Positions 16,241 through 24,674 are shown, counted from the stretch's first letter. The stretch: DNA of 64,000 nt from Methanofollis fontis (GCF_004297185.1 NZ_PGCL01000004.1:1-64000); one strand, 5' to 3'. Translations and numbers: made by a program. Notes: generated by a model from the letters alone, not told the origin.

Positions 16241-18999
16241 GCGATCCCCTTCTGCACATTCCAGGCCCGCACCAGGCGGGCATAACAACCCTCGCACAAC
16301 CGCGTCCGGCGGTCCTCAGAAACGAACACCGCCCGCCCCTCCCCGCAGAGGGTGCAGCGCCCCAGATCGGTCGAGACCCGCGTAAACTCGGCGTGCTCCA
16401 GCACGCCCGGCAGGGGGTCCTGCAAGATCCTCTCAGCACTTCCACCGTTTTTCAGCGGGTTACGGGGGGCGGCGTCAGCCAGAGGTCCGAGGTGTGCCGC
16501 CCGTTCCCGGCGTTCTCCATGTTCCGCCGAGATTGGTGGATCGCTCTCATCATTCCGGGGTTCACACCCACACCCACACACACCCGCACCCACACCGGTC
16601 CGCTCATGTGCGTGTGTGTGTTGCTGTACTCCAGTACTGAGAGAGAGACGCGTCTCTCTATCTGTACTAGTACTAAGCGATCCAGAACCGTTCCCCACAC
16701 TCTCGACCTCGCGTCCGGCGCTGCCATCCCGCGGCAAACCTGCTGGAATGCTGGAAGGATCAGAGGGGCCGGGACCACCGTCCCGGTCGTCGTCGTCCCC
16801 CTCATCGATCCACACCCCGGCCCCGAATGCCCAGCGGCGATAGACCGCGGGATCGAAGGAGAAGAGGTGCTCCCTCCGGCGGACCACCTGCCCGGGCCCG
16901 TCCTCGGTGATCATCGTATCAAAGTAACTCACCGCTGGGCACTTCTCCAGGAGACCGGAGTAGGTGGTGCCGCGGCTGGTGTAGCCGTTGAGGATCCGGT
17001 AGGTCTGGTGGTAGGAAAGCCCCAGGGCCGACTGCAACATGCGGATCGTGAACTGGGTCCAGCCCATCGCCGCCACCGTCTCCAGGGCGGCGGCCTCGTT
17101 CTTCGTGAGTTTTGTCTCCTGCCCGCCGGACTCGCCGTTGATCGCCGCATAGATCCGGGCGGCGGTCTCGAAGTCCTGCCGATTCGCCCGGATGCCGCCG
17201 TCGTACTCCTCCCGCTGGAAGCGGTGGAGCAGGGCCGAGGCCTTGATCAGGTCAAAAAGGATGCCCGGGTTGCGGCGGTTGGCCGTGACCGTGAACTGGA
17301 TCCGCCCGGCATAGGGGACCGAGACATGGAGGCGCTCCTCCTTGAGAATATCCCAGACCGCCCGGCAGATGGGGAGGTCTGCGTCCTCGCCGTCGCCACC
17401 GTCCTCTCTTGCCTCGGCCTCCTTCATGTGGGCGAGCACCCGGGCGTCCTGCTCGACTGAGTCGTCGATCCAGACCGTGAGCATGCGGTTCATCACCTGG
17501 TCGTCGCCCGGGTCCTCGACGCGGGCGAGCCACCAGACGCAGCGGTCCGGTATCCGGCAGACCTGCAGCTTGCGGTCCGGGGTGACGGTGCGGTGCTCGA
17601 TCCGCTGCCTGAAGTTTGCCGTGGCGGCCTTCAGAACCTCCTGGAGGTCGTCGGATAACGACACGTCATCGAAGAGGAAGACCGTGCCGGCCCGGAGGTC
17701 GTCATGGTAGTAGAGCGCCTTGTTGGAGACGCTGCCGGCCATGCGGTAGCCCTCCGGCACCTGCCGGAGCATCGTGGTGCAGGCATGACTCTTCCCCTTC
17801 CCGGAGGTGCCGGAGACCGAGACGTGCAATCCATTCGTGTTCTCCACCGACTGCGAGGCCAGGGACATCACCAGGCACTCGGCGACGATGCGGTCGCCCA
17901 CGTGCTCGCGGTTGAAGGTGTCCAGCAGGAACCGGAGGGGGTCGGCGTAGGTGAGGATCTCCATCGCCCACTCGCGGACCTCAGGCGCCGGGGAAGGGGG
18001 CGGGGGAGGTGGCGGCACCTCCTCCCTCTTTTTCTTTGGCTCGTGTTTCTCACGCAGTTCGGGCCAGCGCTGCACCCCGCCGCCGCAGGAGGCATGGTGG
18101 CAGCCGGCGTGGACCGCTCCGCTCGGGAACTGTATGGCAAAGGCGCCGTCGTGGTGGGCGCCTGAGAACGGGCAGTCCTCGAGCACATAGAGCGTGCCCC
18201 CCTGCCAGGGGCGGGTGCTCCGCACGCCGATGCCGTGCTCACTGAGCCAGCGCCCCAGGTCGATCCCCTTCGAGGTCGGCGCCGGGGCCTCGGTCGGGAG
18301 GAGGGCGGCGATCGACCGCAGGAGATCGAGAGAGACCGCCTCCACCTCCCCGGGCACCGAGAGCATTCGTGCCCGGCGGTGCGGGCGTTCCGGGGTGTGG
18401 TCCCCTTTTCGGGAGCACGTCCCATAGAGTTTCCAGATCCGGGCGGGGTTCGAGTTGGCGGTGTCCACGGTGACGTGCTCATCCGAGAAGAGGGCGTCCA
18501 GGGTGGTGAGCACGCCCTTCACGAGCCCCCCGTCGTCGTTTGCGAGGTCCACCGCATAGAGCAAATGCGCCCCGTTGCCCGAGTCGGCCCGGATGGGGGC
18601 GGGGAAGCCCCGGTCGCTGAGCCAGAGGGCGATCTCGTCCGCTTTGCGCAATGCCGCCTCGTGCTCGTCGTCCGTCGAGGAGACCCCGCTCGGCCGCACC
18701 GGGTCGAGGTCGACCGGGAGCCAGCGGCGAGAGAGGATGTCGGCGTCAGAGGTCGTGGGATCGCTCCGGGAGAGCCGCATCTTCACCCGGTTCGCCCGCC
18801 GGGCGAGCAGCGCCGGGTCCACGCGGTTCAGGGTGATATAGATCCCCTTCAGGTCCGGGTCGGCGTCCAGGGCCGCCACGGCCTCCGCACATCGCGTGAG
18901 ATCGTCAAAGTAGCCGGAGTGGGTGAAGCGGTCCGAGAGGGCCCGCACCTCCACCACATCCCCGGGCGGCACCAGGGCCGCGAGGGCTGTGGCGATCAT
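16237..18999 (-). CDS. PrimPol (archaeo-eukaryotic primase) fused to a helicase/ATPase
   Basis: The 920-residue protein has an N-terminal AEP primase-polymerase with the three catalytic motifs: VDLDP (DxD at 97-99), SGNGAHLLY (140-148) and VDTANSNPARIWKLYGT beginning at 178. A Cys/His cluster (C276, H282, H283, C300, H301, H302, C305) resembles a zinc site. After a proline-rich linker (about 329-340) comes a P-loop ATPase with GTSGKGKS (397-404) and VFLFDD (440-445), and a C-terminal CTLC...CEGC zinc knuckle. Such fusions prime and unwind plasmid or virus DNA. Overlaps ATGA with both the preceding and following genes. A low-complexity patch near 780-850 is rich in Thr/Ser/Gly. Confidence 0.88.
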   Translation of the reverse strand: MIATALAALVPPGDVVEVRALSDRFTHSGYFDDLTRCAEAVAALDADPDLKGIYITLNRVDPALLARRANRVKMRLSRSDPTTSDADILSRRWLPVDLDPVRPSGVSSTDDEHEAALRKADEIALWLSDRGFPAPIRADSGNGAHLLYAVDLANDDGGLVKGVLTTLDALFSDEHVTVDTANSNPARIWKLYGTCSRKGDHTPERPHRRARMLSVPGEVEAVSLDLLRSIAALLPTEAPAPTSKGIDLGRWLSEHGIGVRSTRPWQGGTLYVLEDCPFSGAHHDGAFAIQFPSGAVHAGCHHASCGGGVQRWPELREKHEPKKKREEVPPPPPPPSPAPEVREWAMEILTYADPLRFLLDTFNREHVGDRIVAECLVMSLASQSVENTNGLHVSVSGTSGKGKSHACTTMLRQVPEGYRMAGSVSNKALYYHDDLRAGTVFLFDDVSLSDDLQEVLKAATANFRQRIEHRTVTPDRKLQVCRIPDRCVWWLARVEDPGDDQVMNRMLTVWIDDSVEQDARVLAHMKEAEAREDGGDGEDADLPICRAVWDILKEERLHVSVPYAGRIQFTVTANRRNPGILFDLIKASALLHRFQREEYDGGIRANRQDFETAARIYAAINGESGGQETKLTKNEAAALETVAAMGWTQFTIRMLQSALGLSYHQTYRILNGYTSRGTTYSGLLEKCPAVSYFDTMITEDGPGQVVRRREHLFSFDPAVYRRWAFGAGVWIDEGDDDDRDGGPGPSDPSSIPAGLPRDGSAGREVESVGNGSGSLSTSTDRETRLSLSTGVQQHTHAHERTGVGAGVCGCGCEPRNDESDPPISAEHGERRERAAHLGPLADAAPRNPLKNGGSAERILQDPLPGVLEHAEFTRVSTDLGRCTLCGEGRAVFVSEDRRTRLCEGCYARLVRAWNVQKGIA

Positions 19000-19340
19000 G
19001 GATACCCCTCCGCCACCAGGGGAAAGAGCGGTGCCGAGACCGCCTCCCCCCGGGCCACCCTCTGCACACTGACAAGCGGCGCAATGAAGTGCCCCGCCAC
19101 GGTGAAGACCTTCACCGCCCGGCCCGTGAGATTCATGGAGGCATAGCCGACGATTGCCGTCTCGGTGACCACCGCCCCGCCCGCCCTCTCCTCGGCGACG
19201 GTCATCGTCACCGGGGCCGGGTGGCCGTGGAAGAGCAGGGTCCGCAGGTCCTCGGCGGCGATCCGGTAGTGCTCGCCCCCGATGACAAGGTGGAGGTTCT
19301 CCCGTGCGCCGAGGCGCAGGGTCCCGATCTCCTCGTTCAT
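18996..19340 (-). CDS. Hypothetical protein of the PrimPol operon
   Basis: The 114-residue product starts at an ATG that overlaps the stop of the preceding gene (ATGA, 19337-19340) and its stop overlaps the PrimPol start (18996-18999). It is beta-rich: LRLGARENLHLVIGGEHYRI near the start and GRAVKVFTVAGHFIAPLVSV near the end. The second half resembles the product of 35518-35778 in element B (GRAVNVRYAGRMF then LLRVV), so the two may be distant paralogues. Probably a replication accessory protein; function not recognised. Confidence 0.7.
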   Translation of the reverse strand: MNEEIGTLRLGARENLHLVIGGEHYRIAAEDLRTLLFHGHPAPVTMTVAEERAGGAVVTETAIVGYASMNLTGRAVKVFTVAGHFIAPLVSVQRVARGEAVSAPLFPLVAEGYP

Positions 19341-19612
19341 GCGGACGCCTCCTCCTGCGTCACCACAGTGACCGCATAGGCGTGCCCCTTTGTCCGGTGG
19401 ACGTGGATCTCGCTGATCGCCCCGCCGAATTTCTTCACATTGGCCGCGATCGTGGGGGGCACCAGGTAGAGGGGCAACAGTTCGGCGGCATGGACCTCTC
19501 TCGATGCACTTAATACGCCGGACACCGACGTGGTGGTGGCGGTCCTCTCTGAACCAGTGTTGGCGCACGATTCTATCCGGGGGCTGCCATTCATCGGGTT
19601 GTCGCCCTGCAT
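19337..19612 (-). CDS. Hypothetical protein of the PrimPol operon
   Basis: The 91-residue product begins at an ATG preceded by GAGGGA five bases upstream. The N-terminal 40 residues are Ser/Thr-rich and probably disordered; the C-terminal half (ELLPLYLVPPTIAANVKKFG, then ISEIHVHRTKGHAYAVTVVT) looks like a small folded domain. It overlaps the upstream 47-residue gene by 22 bases and the downstream gene by ATGA. Family unknown; position suggests a role with the PrimPol. Confidence 0.6.
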   Translation of the reverse strand: MQGDNPMNGSPRIESCANTGSERTATTTSVSGVLSASREVHAAELLPLYLVPPTIAANVKKFGGAISEIHVHRTKGHAYAVTVVTQEEASA

Positions 19613-19734
19613 TTCTGTCCCTCGCTCTGGTATGTCTTCAGTCTGGCCGTACCGTCCTCGATCCACCTCTCCCAGACCATCCTGGCAATCGGGTCGGGCA
19701 TGTGGTCAAGGACCTCCTGAGAGATCTCTTTCAT
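19591..19734 (-). CDS. 47-residue hypothetical protein, first gene of the PrimPol operon
   Basis: A short frame, MKEISQEVLDHMPDPIARMV onwards to KCRATTR, lies directly upstream of and overlapping the 19337-19612 gene. AGGAGA occurs about 14 bases before its ATG. The first part is an amphipathic helix with WERWIEDG in the middle. It has the same strand and overlap style as the following genes, which supports it being real. No family is recognised. Confidence 0.5.
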   Translation of the reverse strand: MKEISQEVLDHMPDPIARMVWERWIEDGTARLKTYQSEGQKCRATTR

Positions 19735-19865
19735 GGTTTCTTCGACTCTCCTGGGCGGGCCGCCTCAGGTCAAAACAGATCAGGGGGACCGGCGACACCG
19801 CACCGATGAGAGAGTGGGGGAGAGGGGATAAAAAGTGGGGGTAAATGGGCTGAAAGGGCGAAAGT

Positions 19866-19877
19866 CAAATTTATAGG
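19866..19877 (-). promoter_or_regulatory. TATA-like box upstream of the PrimPol operon
   Basis: On the minus strand CCTATAAATTTG at 19866-19877 is the best TATA-box match upstream of the operon starting at 19734; transcription would begin near 19840 and leave a leader of roughly 100 bases, rich in C and T runs. It lies just beyond the 3' end of the DUF6979 gene. Confidence 0.4.
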
Positions 19878-19883
19878 GCAGAT

Positions 19884-20282
19884 TTATCTATTCCTTCGTG
19901 CGAAATTGTCCGGGTCGACGATCAGATCTTGTTGCCACAATTCATACACCACATCAAGTTGTCCTTGATGGGCTGTATCCGAGATTTTTGCCCATAGATC
20001 AGACTGTGTGGGCAGATTATTTGATTTTGCCAAGAGGCGGACCGCACTCACGGCATATTGTTTGTTCTTTTTAGATCGGGTGTACGCGCCAGGGGGAACC
20101 CCCTTCACCATTCCCTCTTCACAGAGTCCTAAAAATGAATCTCTCGGGCACCCTTTGTTCCGTGTGGATTCTGATCGTGATACCTCCATCGCACCCTTTT
20201 CCCACGCCTCATTCGGGTCTTGAACTGATCCAGATTGAATTATTTCAACGGCACGAACTGCAGTTTTTCCAAAAACTCCCAT
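19884..20282 (-). CDS. DUF6979-like protein
   Basis: The 132-residue protein matches my memory of DUF6979: GKTAVRAVEIIQSG near the start, PNEAWEKGAMEV, then KGCPRDSFLGLCEEGMVKGV at about 50-69 and YTRSKKNKQYA. GGAGG precedes the ATG at 20282 by five bases, which is why this start is preferred to the one at 20294. No catalytic motif is known to me for this family; it is scattered in bacterial and archaeal accessory DNA. The gene stands alone, with AT-rich composition unlike the PrimPol operon. Confidence 0.65.
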   Translation of the reverse strand: MGVFGKTAVRAVEIIQSGSVQDPNEAWEKGAMEVSRSESTRNKGCPRDSFLGLCEEGMVKGVPPGAYTRSKKNKQYAVSAVRLLAKSNNLPTQSDLWAKISDTAHQGQLDVVYELWQQDLIVDPDNFARRNR

Positions 20283-20430
20283 TTCATCCTCCACGTTGCA
20301 GTGAATGAAAAGAGGTTCTTGTCGTGCATAAATGTATTTCCTGGCATCAAGATGCCCTGTAATCTAAATTAATATTTTTTCAGAGGTTAAAATCAAAATG
20401 CGTATATATTGCAATGGATTATTCAGTCAT

Positions 20431-20913
20431 ATGTCAATAAGGCAACTATCTGTGTTAGCAATCCTTCTTTGTGTTTCGGCCGCGTTTATATCCGGCTGCA
20501 CCGGAAGCAGTTCTGGTGTGGAAAAGACGCAGAGTTCAAATGACGCAGTAACTTCTGTTCTGACAACTGTTCCGACAACTGTTTCTCCCCCCACCGTTGA
20601 AGAGGTTTTTTCAGACTATTATTATTCATATCTCCTGATGAACGAAGATGCTATCTGGGATTTGTTGTCAGCCGATGCACAGTCAAAGGAATCAAAAGAT
20701 TCGATCTATAACACAATCTACGGCATATACTCTCAAGGAACCAAGCCATATGATTATGAAATAACAAATATTGATGAAACCGGGGCCAAAGCAATAGTGT
20801 ATGTTTCCATCAAATCAAAAGTTCAGGGATATAAAATAACCTCTGATCTGGAGGTACCATTTGTATTCGAAGATGAAACTTGGAAAATAGATGACTTTGT
20901 TGTGTTGATATAA
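20431..20913 (+). CDS. Putative lipoprotein
   Basis: The 160-residue product has a lipoprotein signal: MSIRQLSVLAILLCVSAAF, then ISGC with the candidate lipidated Cys at residue 23, a Ser/Thr-rich linker (about 24-57), and a folded C-terminal domain of about 100 residues with the look of an NTF2-like or DUF4878-type fold (VEEVFSDYYYSYLLMNEDAI, then FEDETWKIDDFVV). It would be anchored on the outer face of the membrane. An upstream ATG at 20398 is in frame, but the shorter start gives the better signal peptide. Confidence 0.7.
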   Translation: MSIRQLSVLAILLCVSAAFISGCTGSSSGVEKTQSSNDAVTSVLTTVPTTVSPPTVEEVFSDYYYSYLLMNEDAIWDLLSADAQSKESKDSIYNTIYGIYSQGTKPYDYEITNIDETGAKAIVYVSIKSKVQGYKITSDLEVPFVFEDETWKIDDFVVLI

Positions 20914-20981
20914 TGGTCAGTGTGTGGTTCTTCTCACCCCTGCCTCATTTTTAATCAAGGATACAAATCAGTGTTATTGTG

Positions 20982-21347
20982 TTACGTATGGAATGTTGTA
21001 AGGAAAAATATGGCAAAGCCATAACCAAATAAAAATCCCGTAATTATCCTCAACGTGTTCGTGCTTTCTCTTTTGTTGAAGTTTTGAGTGAACCCATCAA
21101 CAAGCATGGGAATCATGAATAAAACTGCCACAATTGTAGGGATAAATGATAGGGAATACATCCAGCAGAGAACGCCTGATAGCATTCCAAATAAAATTCC
21201 CTGGCACCGAGCACACAGAATGTTTTCGAAACCGAAAAAATAGGTTGTTCTTTCTTCTTTTCTGTGGCACAGACAGAGTAACATGGTTCTTCCAAGAATG
21301 GATATCCGGAGATTTGGACCAATTTGATTGTCCCAGGCATACTTCAT
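20982..21347 (-). CDS. DUF2085 membrane protein
   Basis: This 121-residue protein fits DUF2085: LLCLCHRKEERTTYFFGFEN, then ILCARCQGILFGML, membrane helices, a PMLVDGFTQ motif and the final REST-NTLRIITGFLFGYG block. The Cys/His residues (CLCH, CARC) may bind metal. Three to four membrane segments are expected. The ATG at 21347 is preferred to a TTG two codons upstream. The function of the family is unknown. Confidence 0.8.
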   Translation of the reverse strand: MKYAWDNQIGPNLRISILGRTMLLCLCHRKEERTTYFFGFENILCARCQGILFGMLSGVLCWMYSLSFIPTIVAVLFMIPMLVDGFTQNFNKRESTNTLRIITGFLFGYGFAIFFLTTFHT

Positions 21348-21423
21348 TTGCAAAATATCAATCCTACCATGTAGTAAAAAATGATCAAGTATATATTTAG
21401 GTATATTGTAATCTAGATATCTG

Positions 21424-21612
21424 ATGGCTGGCGAAACAGATTACTGCTGCGGCATAGTGGGAGCGTTTATCGGAGCATTTGCGCTTGCATATGTGCTCGC
21501 AGCATATACGCCGATACCAGGCGATTGGATTGGACCGATAGTCATAGTGTTTCTACTTCTGGCAATCTTCGGTCAAATAGTGATATACTGGAATACGCTT
21601 CGCTCAAAATAA
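21424..21612 (+). CDS. Small two-helix membrane protein
   Basis: The 62-residue product has two hydrophobic segments (about 9-28 and 37-56) separated by YTPIPGDWIGP, and a short charged tail. It stands alone between a DUF2085 gene (divergent) and a PH-domain gene (convergent). No family is recognised. Confidence 0.55.
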   Translation: MAGETDYCCGIVGAFIGAFALAYVLAAYTPIPGDWIGPIVIVFLLLAIFGQIVIYWNTLRSK

Positions 21613-21670
21613 TTGATTTATATTATGTATGGATCCCGCGATTTTCACGTTCATATCAAGACTGCATCTT

Positions 21671-22201
21671 CTACTGATTTAGTATCCTTGCTTTCTGTTC
21701 GATAAATTCTTCATCTGATAATATGCCTTTTTCTTTAAGGGACGCCAACTTTTCGAGTTTCGAAATGATGTCATCCTGAGCCACAGGTGTATTTTGTGGT
21801 GCGCTTGCATGCCCCATCTTGCCGGTGATTCGTGCCCTGACATATTCTGCAAAGGGTTTCACTTCTCCTTTCTGGATATTTTCTATCCTTGCATTGTTAC
21901 CAGAGGCAAAAATGGTAATTTCTCCAAGTATGAGGCCTGTTTTATACTGGATGCTAGTTATTTTATCATAGGGAAAATCTTCTACACGTAATCCGTAGAT
22001 TAATCCCTTATCAATGAAAATGAGACGTTTGTCCGTTGCAACGAGGATGCCTGTACCACCATGGTAAAACCCCTGGACTAATTTTTCGAGGTTTTCATCC
22101 TCCCAAAGGATACTGGGCAATGCTTTAACTTCTTTCCTGTAAAGGAAACCACCGGCCCCAATCTGCTTAATTTGTTCATTTATCTCCTCTTGTGTGGCCA
22201 T
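21671..22201 (-). CDS. PH-domain (YokE-like) protein with C-terminal SHOCT domain
   Basis: The 176-residue protein has a bacterial-type PH domain (about 25-130: GTGILVATDKRLIFIDKG, then DFPYDKITSIQYKTGLILGE) followed by a linker and a SHOCT helix pair at the C-terminus (ISKLEKLASLKEKGILSDEE). This pairing is common in short-chain oligomerising proteins of unknown role in bacteria, archaea and their phages. It stands alone, downstream of the integrase on the same strand. Confidence 0.8.
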   Translation of the reverse strand: MATQEEINEQIKQIGAGGFLYRKEVKALPSILWEDENLEKLVQGFYHGGTGILVATDKRLIFIDKGLIYGLRVEDFPYDKITSIQYKTGLILGEITIFASGNNARIENIQKGEVKPFAEYVRARITGKMGHASAPQNTPVAQDDIISKLEKLASLKEKGILSDEEFIEQKARILNQ

Positions 22202-22301
22202 ATTATCAACAGGCGAATTTAAGATTTTTAATAGAAAAATATTGTGATTTTAATCTGAGATTGCCAATAAATGCCCCGACCACAAAAAAAAGGAGTCTTG
22301 A

Positions 22302-23516
22302 TCAGATCTTCCTCTCCAGGTCAGCCCGTAGCTGCTTGAGGAGGAGGTCGTACTCCTGCGATCCCCTGGCGACCGTGAGGCACTCGTCCATGCTCTCGGC
22401 CGCCTCCTCGGTGATGGACCGCCCACAGGTGCTGCAGAAGTGCGAGGACGGGCCGTTGATGGTCTGGCAGTGCGGGCACTGGCGGGGCTCGAGCCTGGGG
22501 CGCCGGTGCCTGGTGCCGTCCCGGGCGATCCCGTAGGTCCGCAGGATCTCCTGGTCGATGTCCTGGCCCGTGAGGTGGGCATAGGTCTTGAACATCGGGG
22601 TGGTGATGTTGCCCCACATCATCAGTTTGATCACGCTCTCCGAGATCCCCTCGGTGATCATGTGGGTGATCCGGGAGTGGCGGAAGATGTGCGGGGTGAT
22701 GTGTTTCGTAATCTCGGCACGCTTGGCGAGGCGGGTGAGCTGCTTCTGCACGGTGGCGTGGGTGAGGGGCCGGCCGCGCTGGTTCACAAACACGAGGGCA
22801 TCGCCGACGGGGTGGAACGGGTAGTCGTTCCGCCAGGTGGCAAGGTGCTCCCGGGCCATGACCAACCTGACGTAGCGGGGTTTGCCGGTCTTGAAGTTGA
22901 CATTGACGACGGCCCCATACTGGTCCATGAGCACGTCCTTCCAGGCGAGGGTGCCCATCTCGCCGATCCGGAACCCGCCTTCGTAGAGCATCATGATGAG
23001 GGCACGGTCCCGGCTCCAGAGGGTGGCGGCCATCATGGCCGTCACCTCGGCGGGTGTGAGCAGGTCGGAGGCCTCTTTGGTCATGGTGTCCTTGGTCGGA
23101 ACCTTGAGGCGATGGATCTTTCGGTCAGGGAGGTCGGTGTAACCGTTCTCGATCGCCCACCCATAGAACTGTTTGAGAATGACGATGTGGTCGACGATGG
23201 TGTTTCGCTTGAAGGGTCTGCCGCGGGCGCTGGTGGCGGTTTTGAGGACAGAGATGCCCTTGTAGATGTCGGCCATGCTGTTCTCCAGGTATGGCCCGAT
23301 GAAGCGTCGCCACCCGACGAGGGTGAAGACGAGCTTGTTTGTTCGGCCTGCACCGATGTTGTTGCAGGACTGCGATTCGGCGATGAACTCACGGATCAGG
23401 TCGGCGTCACACGCGGTGAGCGTGCCGTTGGAAAGACCACGGTTGATGGAGTTCTCCGCATACTCGCTCTTGACGCAATGGAAAGAGCTGTCTGAAAGCG
23501 TTGGCGCACTTTTCAT
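22302..23516 (-). CDS. Tyrosine recombinase (integrase) of element A with C-terminal zinc ribbon
   Basis: The 404-residue protein has a SAM-like N-terminal DNA-binding region and a catalytic domain with the tyrosine-recombinase residues (numbered from the upstream ATG at 23522): Arg185 in EGGFRIGEMG, the box-II HIFR at 278-281 in HIFRHSRITHM, and Tyr314 in FKTYAHLTG. A C-terminal CPHC...CSTC zinc ribbon (349-366) is an extra shared with the second integrase (37084-38286), to which it is similar throughout. The gene begins about 60 bases from an 11-base copy of the tRNA-Glu 3' end. The ATG at 23516 is preferred because GAAGG is then seven bases upstream. Confidence 0.9.
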   Translation of the reverse strand: MKSAPTLSDSSFHCVKSEYAENSINRGLSNGTLTACDADLIREFIAESQSCNNIGAGRTNKLVFTLVGWRRFIGPYLENSMADIYKGISVLKTATSARGRPFKRNTIVDHIVILKQFYGWAIENGYTDLPDRKIHRLKVPTKDTMTKEASDLLTPAEVTAMMAATLWSRDRALIMMLYEGGFRIGEMGTLAWKDVLMDQYGAVVNVNFKTGKPRYVRLVMAREHLATWRNDYPFHPVGDALVFVNQRGRPLTHATVQKQLTRLAKRAEITKHITPHIFRHSRITHMITEGISESVIKLMMWGNITTPMFKTYAHLTGQDIDQEILRTYGIARDGTRHRRPRLEPRQCPHCQTINGPSSHFCSTCGRSITEEAAESMDECLTVARGSQEYDLLLKQLRADLERKI

Positions 23517-23574
23517 ATGCATGCCTTCGGTCAGGGCGGGAAAAAGGGTATTGGCTTTGGACCGAAAGTCAGAA

Positions 23575-23585
23575 TGCTGCTATGG
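23575..23585. other. Attachment-site candidate (partial tRNA-Glu 3' end)
   Basis: TGCTGCTATGG is identical to 38330-38340, which is the reverse complement of the last 11 bases of tRNA-Glu(CTC). It lies about 60 bases from the start of an integrase gene, just as the intact tRNA lies 44 bases from the second integrase. It is read as the junction between element A and element B. The identity does not extend further on either side. Confidence 0.6.
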
Positions 23586-23629
23586 TGCACGCAAGATGAA
23601 GTTAAAATCCCCCACTTCGGAGGGATTGA

Positions 23630-24085
23630 ATGGAACTCATCAACCGTGAACGAGAACACCGCCCCCCCAACGAGGATCTCCTCCGGGGCACCACCGAAAC
23701 GTCTTTTCTGAACGGCAAAGCGGTCACCACCCGCACCGACCCCATCCGGGATCTCGAATACCAGCGCACCCTTGTAAAGACGGCGCTCGCCGACATCGAA
23801 CGGCTCATCGTCCGGCAGGAACAGCAGACAACCGAAGAGGTCGAAGAAGAATACCTCCTCATCCGTCGCCACGACAAACGGGACATCCGGCTCCTGAATC
23901 TCTCCAACGCCGAGAAACGGGCCGCCGAAGTGGGGCGCCGCCTCGGCGCGCAGGAGAACTATCAGAACCTCTGCGACTCACGGGACCGGCTGCTCGTCGA
24001 ACTCGCCCGCCTCCGCATCGAAATTGAGTTTCAACGCCGGGAGTTCGTTCGCGCCCTCGCCGAGCAGGGGGCGCCCTATGTATAA
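23630..24085 (+). CDS. Coiled-coil hypothetical protein, first gene of element B
   Basis: The 151-residue product begins at an ATG with CGGAGGGATT upstream. Residues about 45-140 are almost wholly charged and helical with heptad character (VKTALADIERLIVRQEQQT, then RRLGAQENYQNLCDSRD), so a long coiled coil is expected. It is the first gene of a rightward set that overlaps or nearly abuts through 26207. No family is recognised; the next gene overlaps it by eight bases. Confidence 0.65.
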   Translation: MELINREREHRPPNEDLLRGTTETSFLNGKAVTTRTDPIRDLEYQRTLVKTALADIERLIVRQEQQTTEEVEEEYLLIRRHDKRDIRLLNLSNAEKRAAEVGRRLGAQENYQNLCDSRDRLLVELARLRIEIEFQRREFVRALAEQGAPYV

Positions 24086-24302
24086 ACGCTCCTGCCCCCG
24101 CTGCGGCCGGGTCGAATACTCCCACCGCCGGGATGACGACGACGACCTCTGCGGCGGCTGCGGCCGGCGCTGCCGGGTCGTGTACCTCACGGAAAAGGAA
24201 TGGGAAGACGAGATCCCGCTGCCGCCCCTCTCCGGTCGCCACGCTCTCCGCGCCCTGGCCGTCGATCCCCGCCAGGTACCCCTCTGCCCGCAGGAGGGAT
24301 GA
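24078..24302 (+). CDS. Small zinc-ribbon protein
   Basis: The 74-residue product opens MYKRSCPRCGRVEYSHRRDD and continues CGGCGRRC, giving two CxxC knuckles that should bind one zinc. Its ATG overlaps the end of the preceding coiled-coil gene by eight bases. The C-terminal half has no recognisable features. Zinc ribbons of this kind are frequent in archaeal plasmids and viruses, usually as small nucleic-acid-binding proteins. Confidence 0.6.
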   Translation: MYKRSCPRCGRVEYSHRRDDDDDLCGGCGRRCRVVYLTEKEWEDEIPLPPLSGRHALRALAVDPRQVPLCPQEG

Positions 24303-24305
24303 CCC

Positions 24306-24650
24306 CTGTGTGACCCGGAGGACCTGGCGCGAGAGATCGACGCCTACGAGCGGAGCGCCGGCGTCACCGTCACCCTCATCTGGCGGGCGGCGGTCTGGCC
24401 CGACCAGAAACCCTGGTGGAACGTCTCCTTTCTCAAAGAAGAACAACGACGGATGCGTTCGCACTCCGTCAGCACCCTCTCCTCCACCTGGGCGGAGGAA
24501 CTCGTCATCAATCTGCTCGCCGTCTCGAAGCGGGATCTCACGATGATCGCCCGCACCGGCTCGGCGCTCCTGGTCTGGTGGATGGAGGGGGAGCGGGAAC
24601 GCCACGCCATGATCCGCTTCCCGGCGGGGGCGGGGGTGGGCGGCGGCTGA
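24306..24650 (+). CDS. Hypothetical protein with unclear start codon
   Basis: The frame carries a plausible protein: DPEDLAREIDAYERSAGVTV, then a Trp-rich segment (AAVWPDQKPWWNVSF) and a helical region (AEELVINLLAVSKRDLTM). The only in-frame ATG is at 24453, inside this sequence; upstream the best candidate is a CTG at 24306, nine bases after AGGAGG. A four-codon frame ATG...TGA (24299-24313) overlaps the same ribosome binding site, so coupling or unusual initiation is possible. The gene ends 24 bases before the next ATG. No family is recognised. Confidence 0.45.
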   Translation: MCDPEDLAREIDAYERSAGVTVTLIWRAAVWPDQKPWWNVSFLKEEQRRMRSHSVSTLSSTWAEELVINLLAVSKRDLTMIARTGSALLVWWMEGERERHAMIRFPAGAGVGGG

Positions 24651-24674
24651 GCGCAGACAGCGGAGTGTCCTCCG

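Larger units (their letters stand above)
1..23585. mobile_element. Element A: integrated plasmid- or virus-like element (left end outside window)
   Basis: The right end is set by the partial tRNA-Glu 3' end at 23575-23585, next to a tyrosine recombinase gene whose start lies about 60 bases away. Contents typical of a replicating element are an Orc1/Cdc6 gene preceded by iterons and an operon for a fused primase-helicase, plus restriction, toxin-like and membrane cargo. No left attachment copy was recognised, so the element probably begins before base 1. Base composition is mosaic: AT-rich islands (3.4-5.6 kb, 13.3-16.0 kb, 19.9-22.3 kb) sit among GC-rich backbone genes. The boundary and unity of the element are inference. 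Confidence 0.5.

Noticed and set aside
15979-17460. Plus-strand frame of 493 codons opposite the PrimPol gene
   Set aside because: It is antisense to a gene with clear catalytic motifs and starts in low-complexity Pro/Ser/Arg sequence.
22440-23495. Plus-strand frame of 351 codons opposite integrase 1
   Set aside because: It is antisense to a recombinase with all catalytic residues visible.
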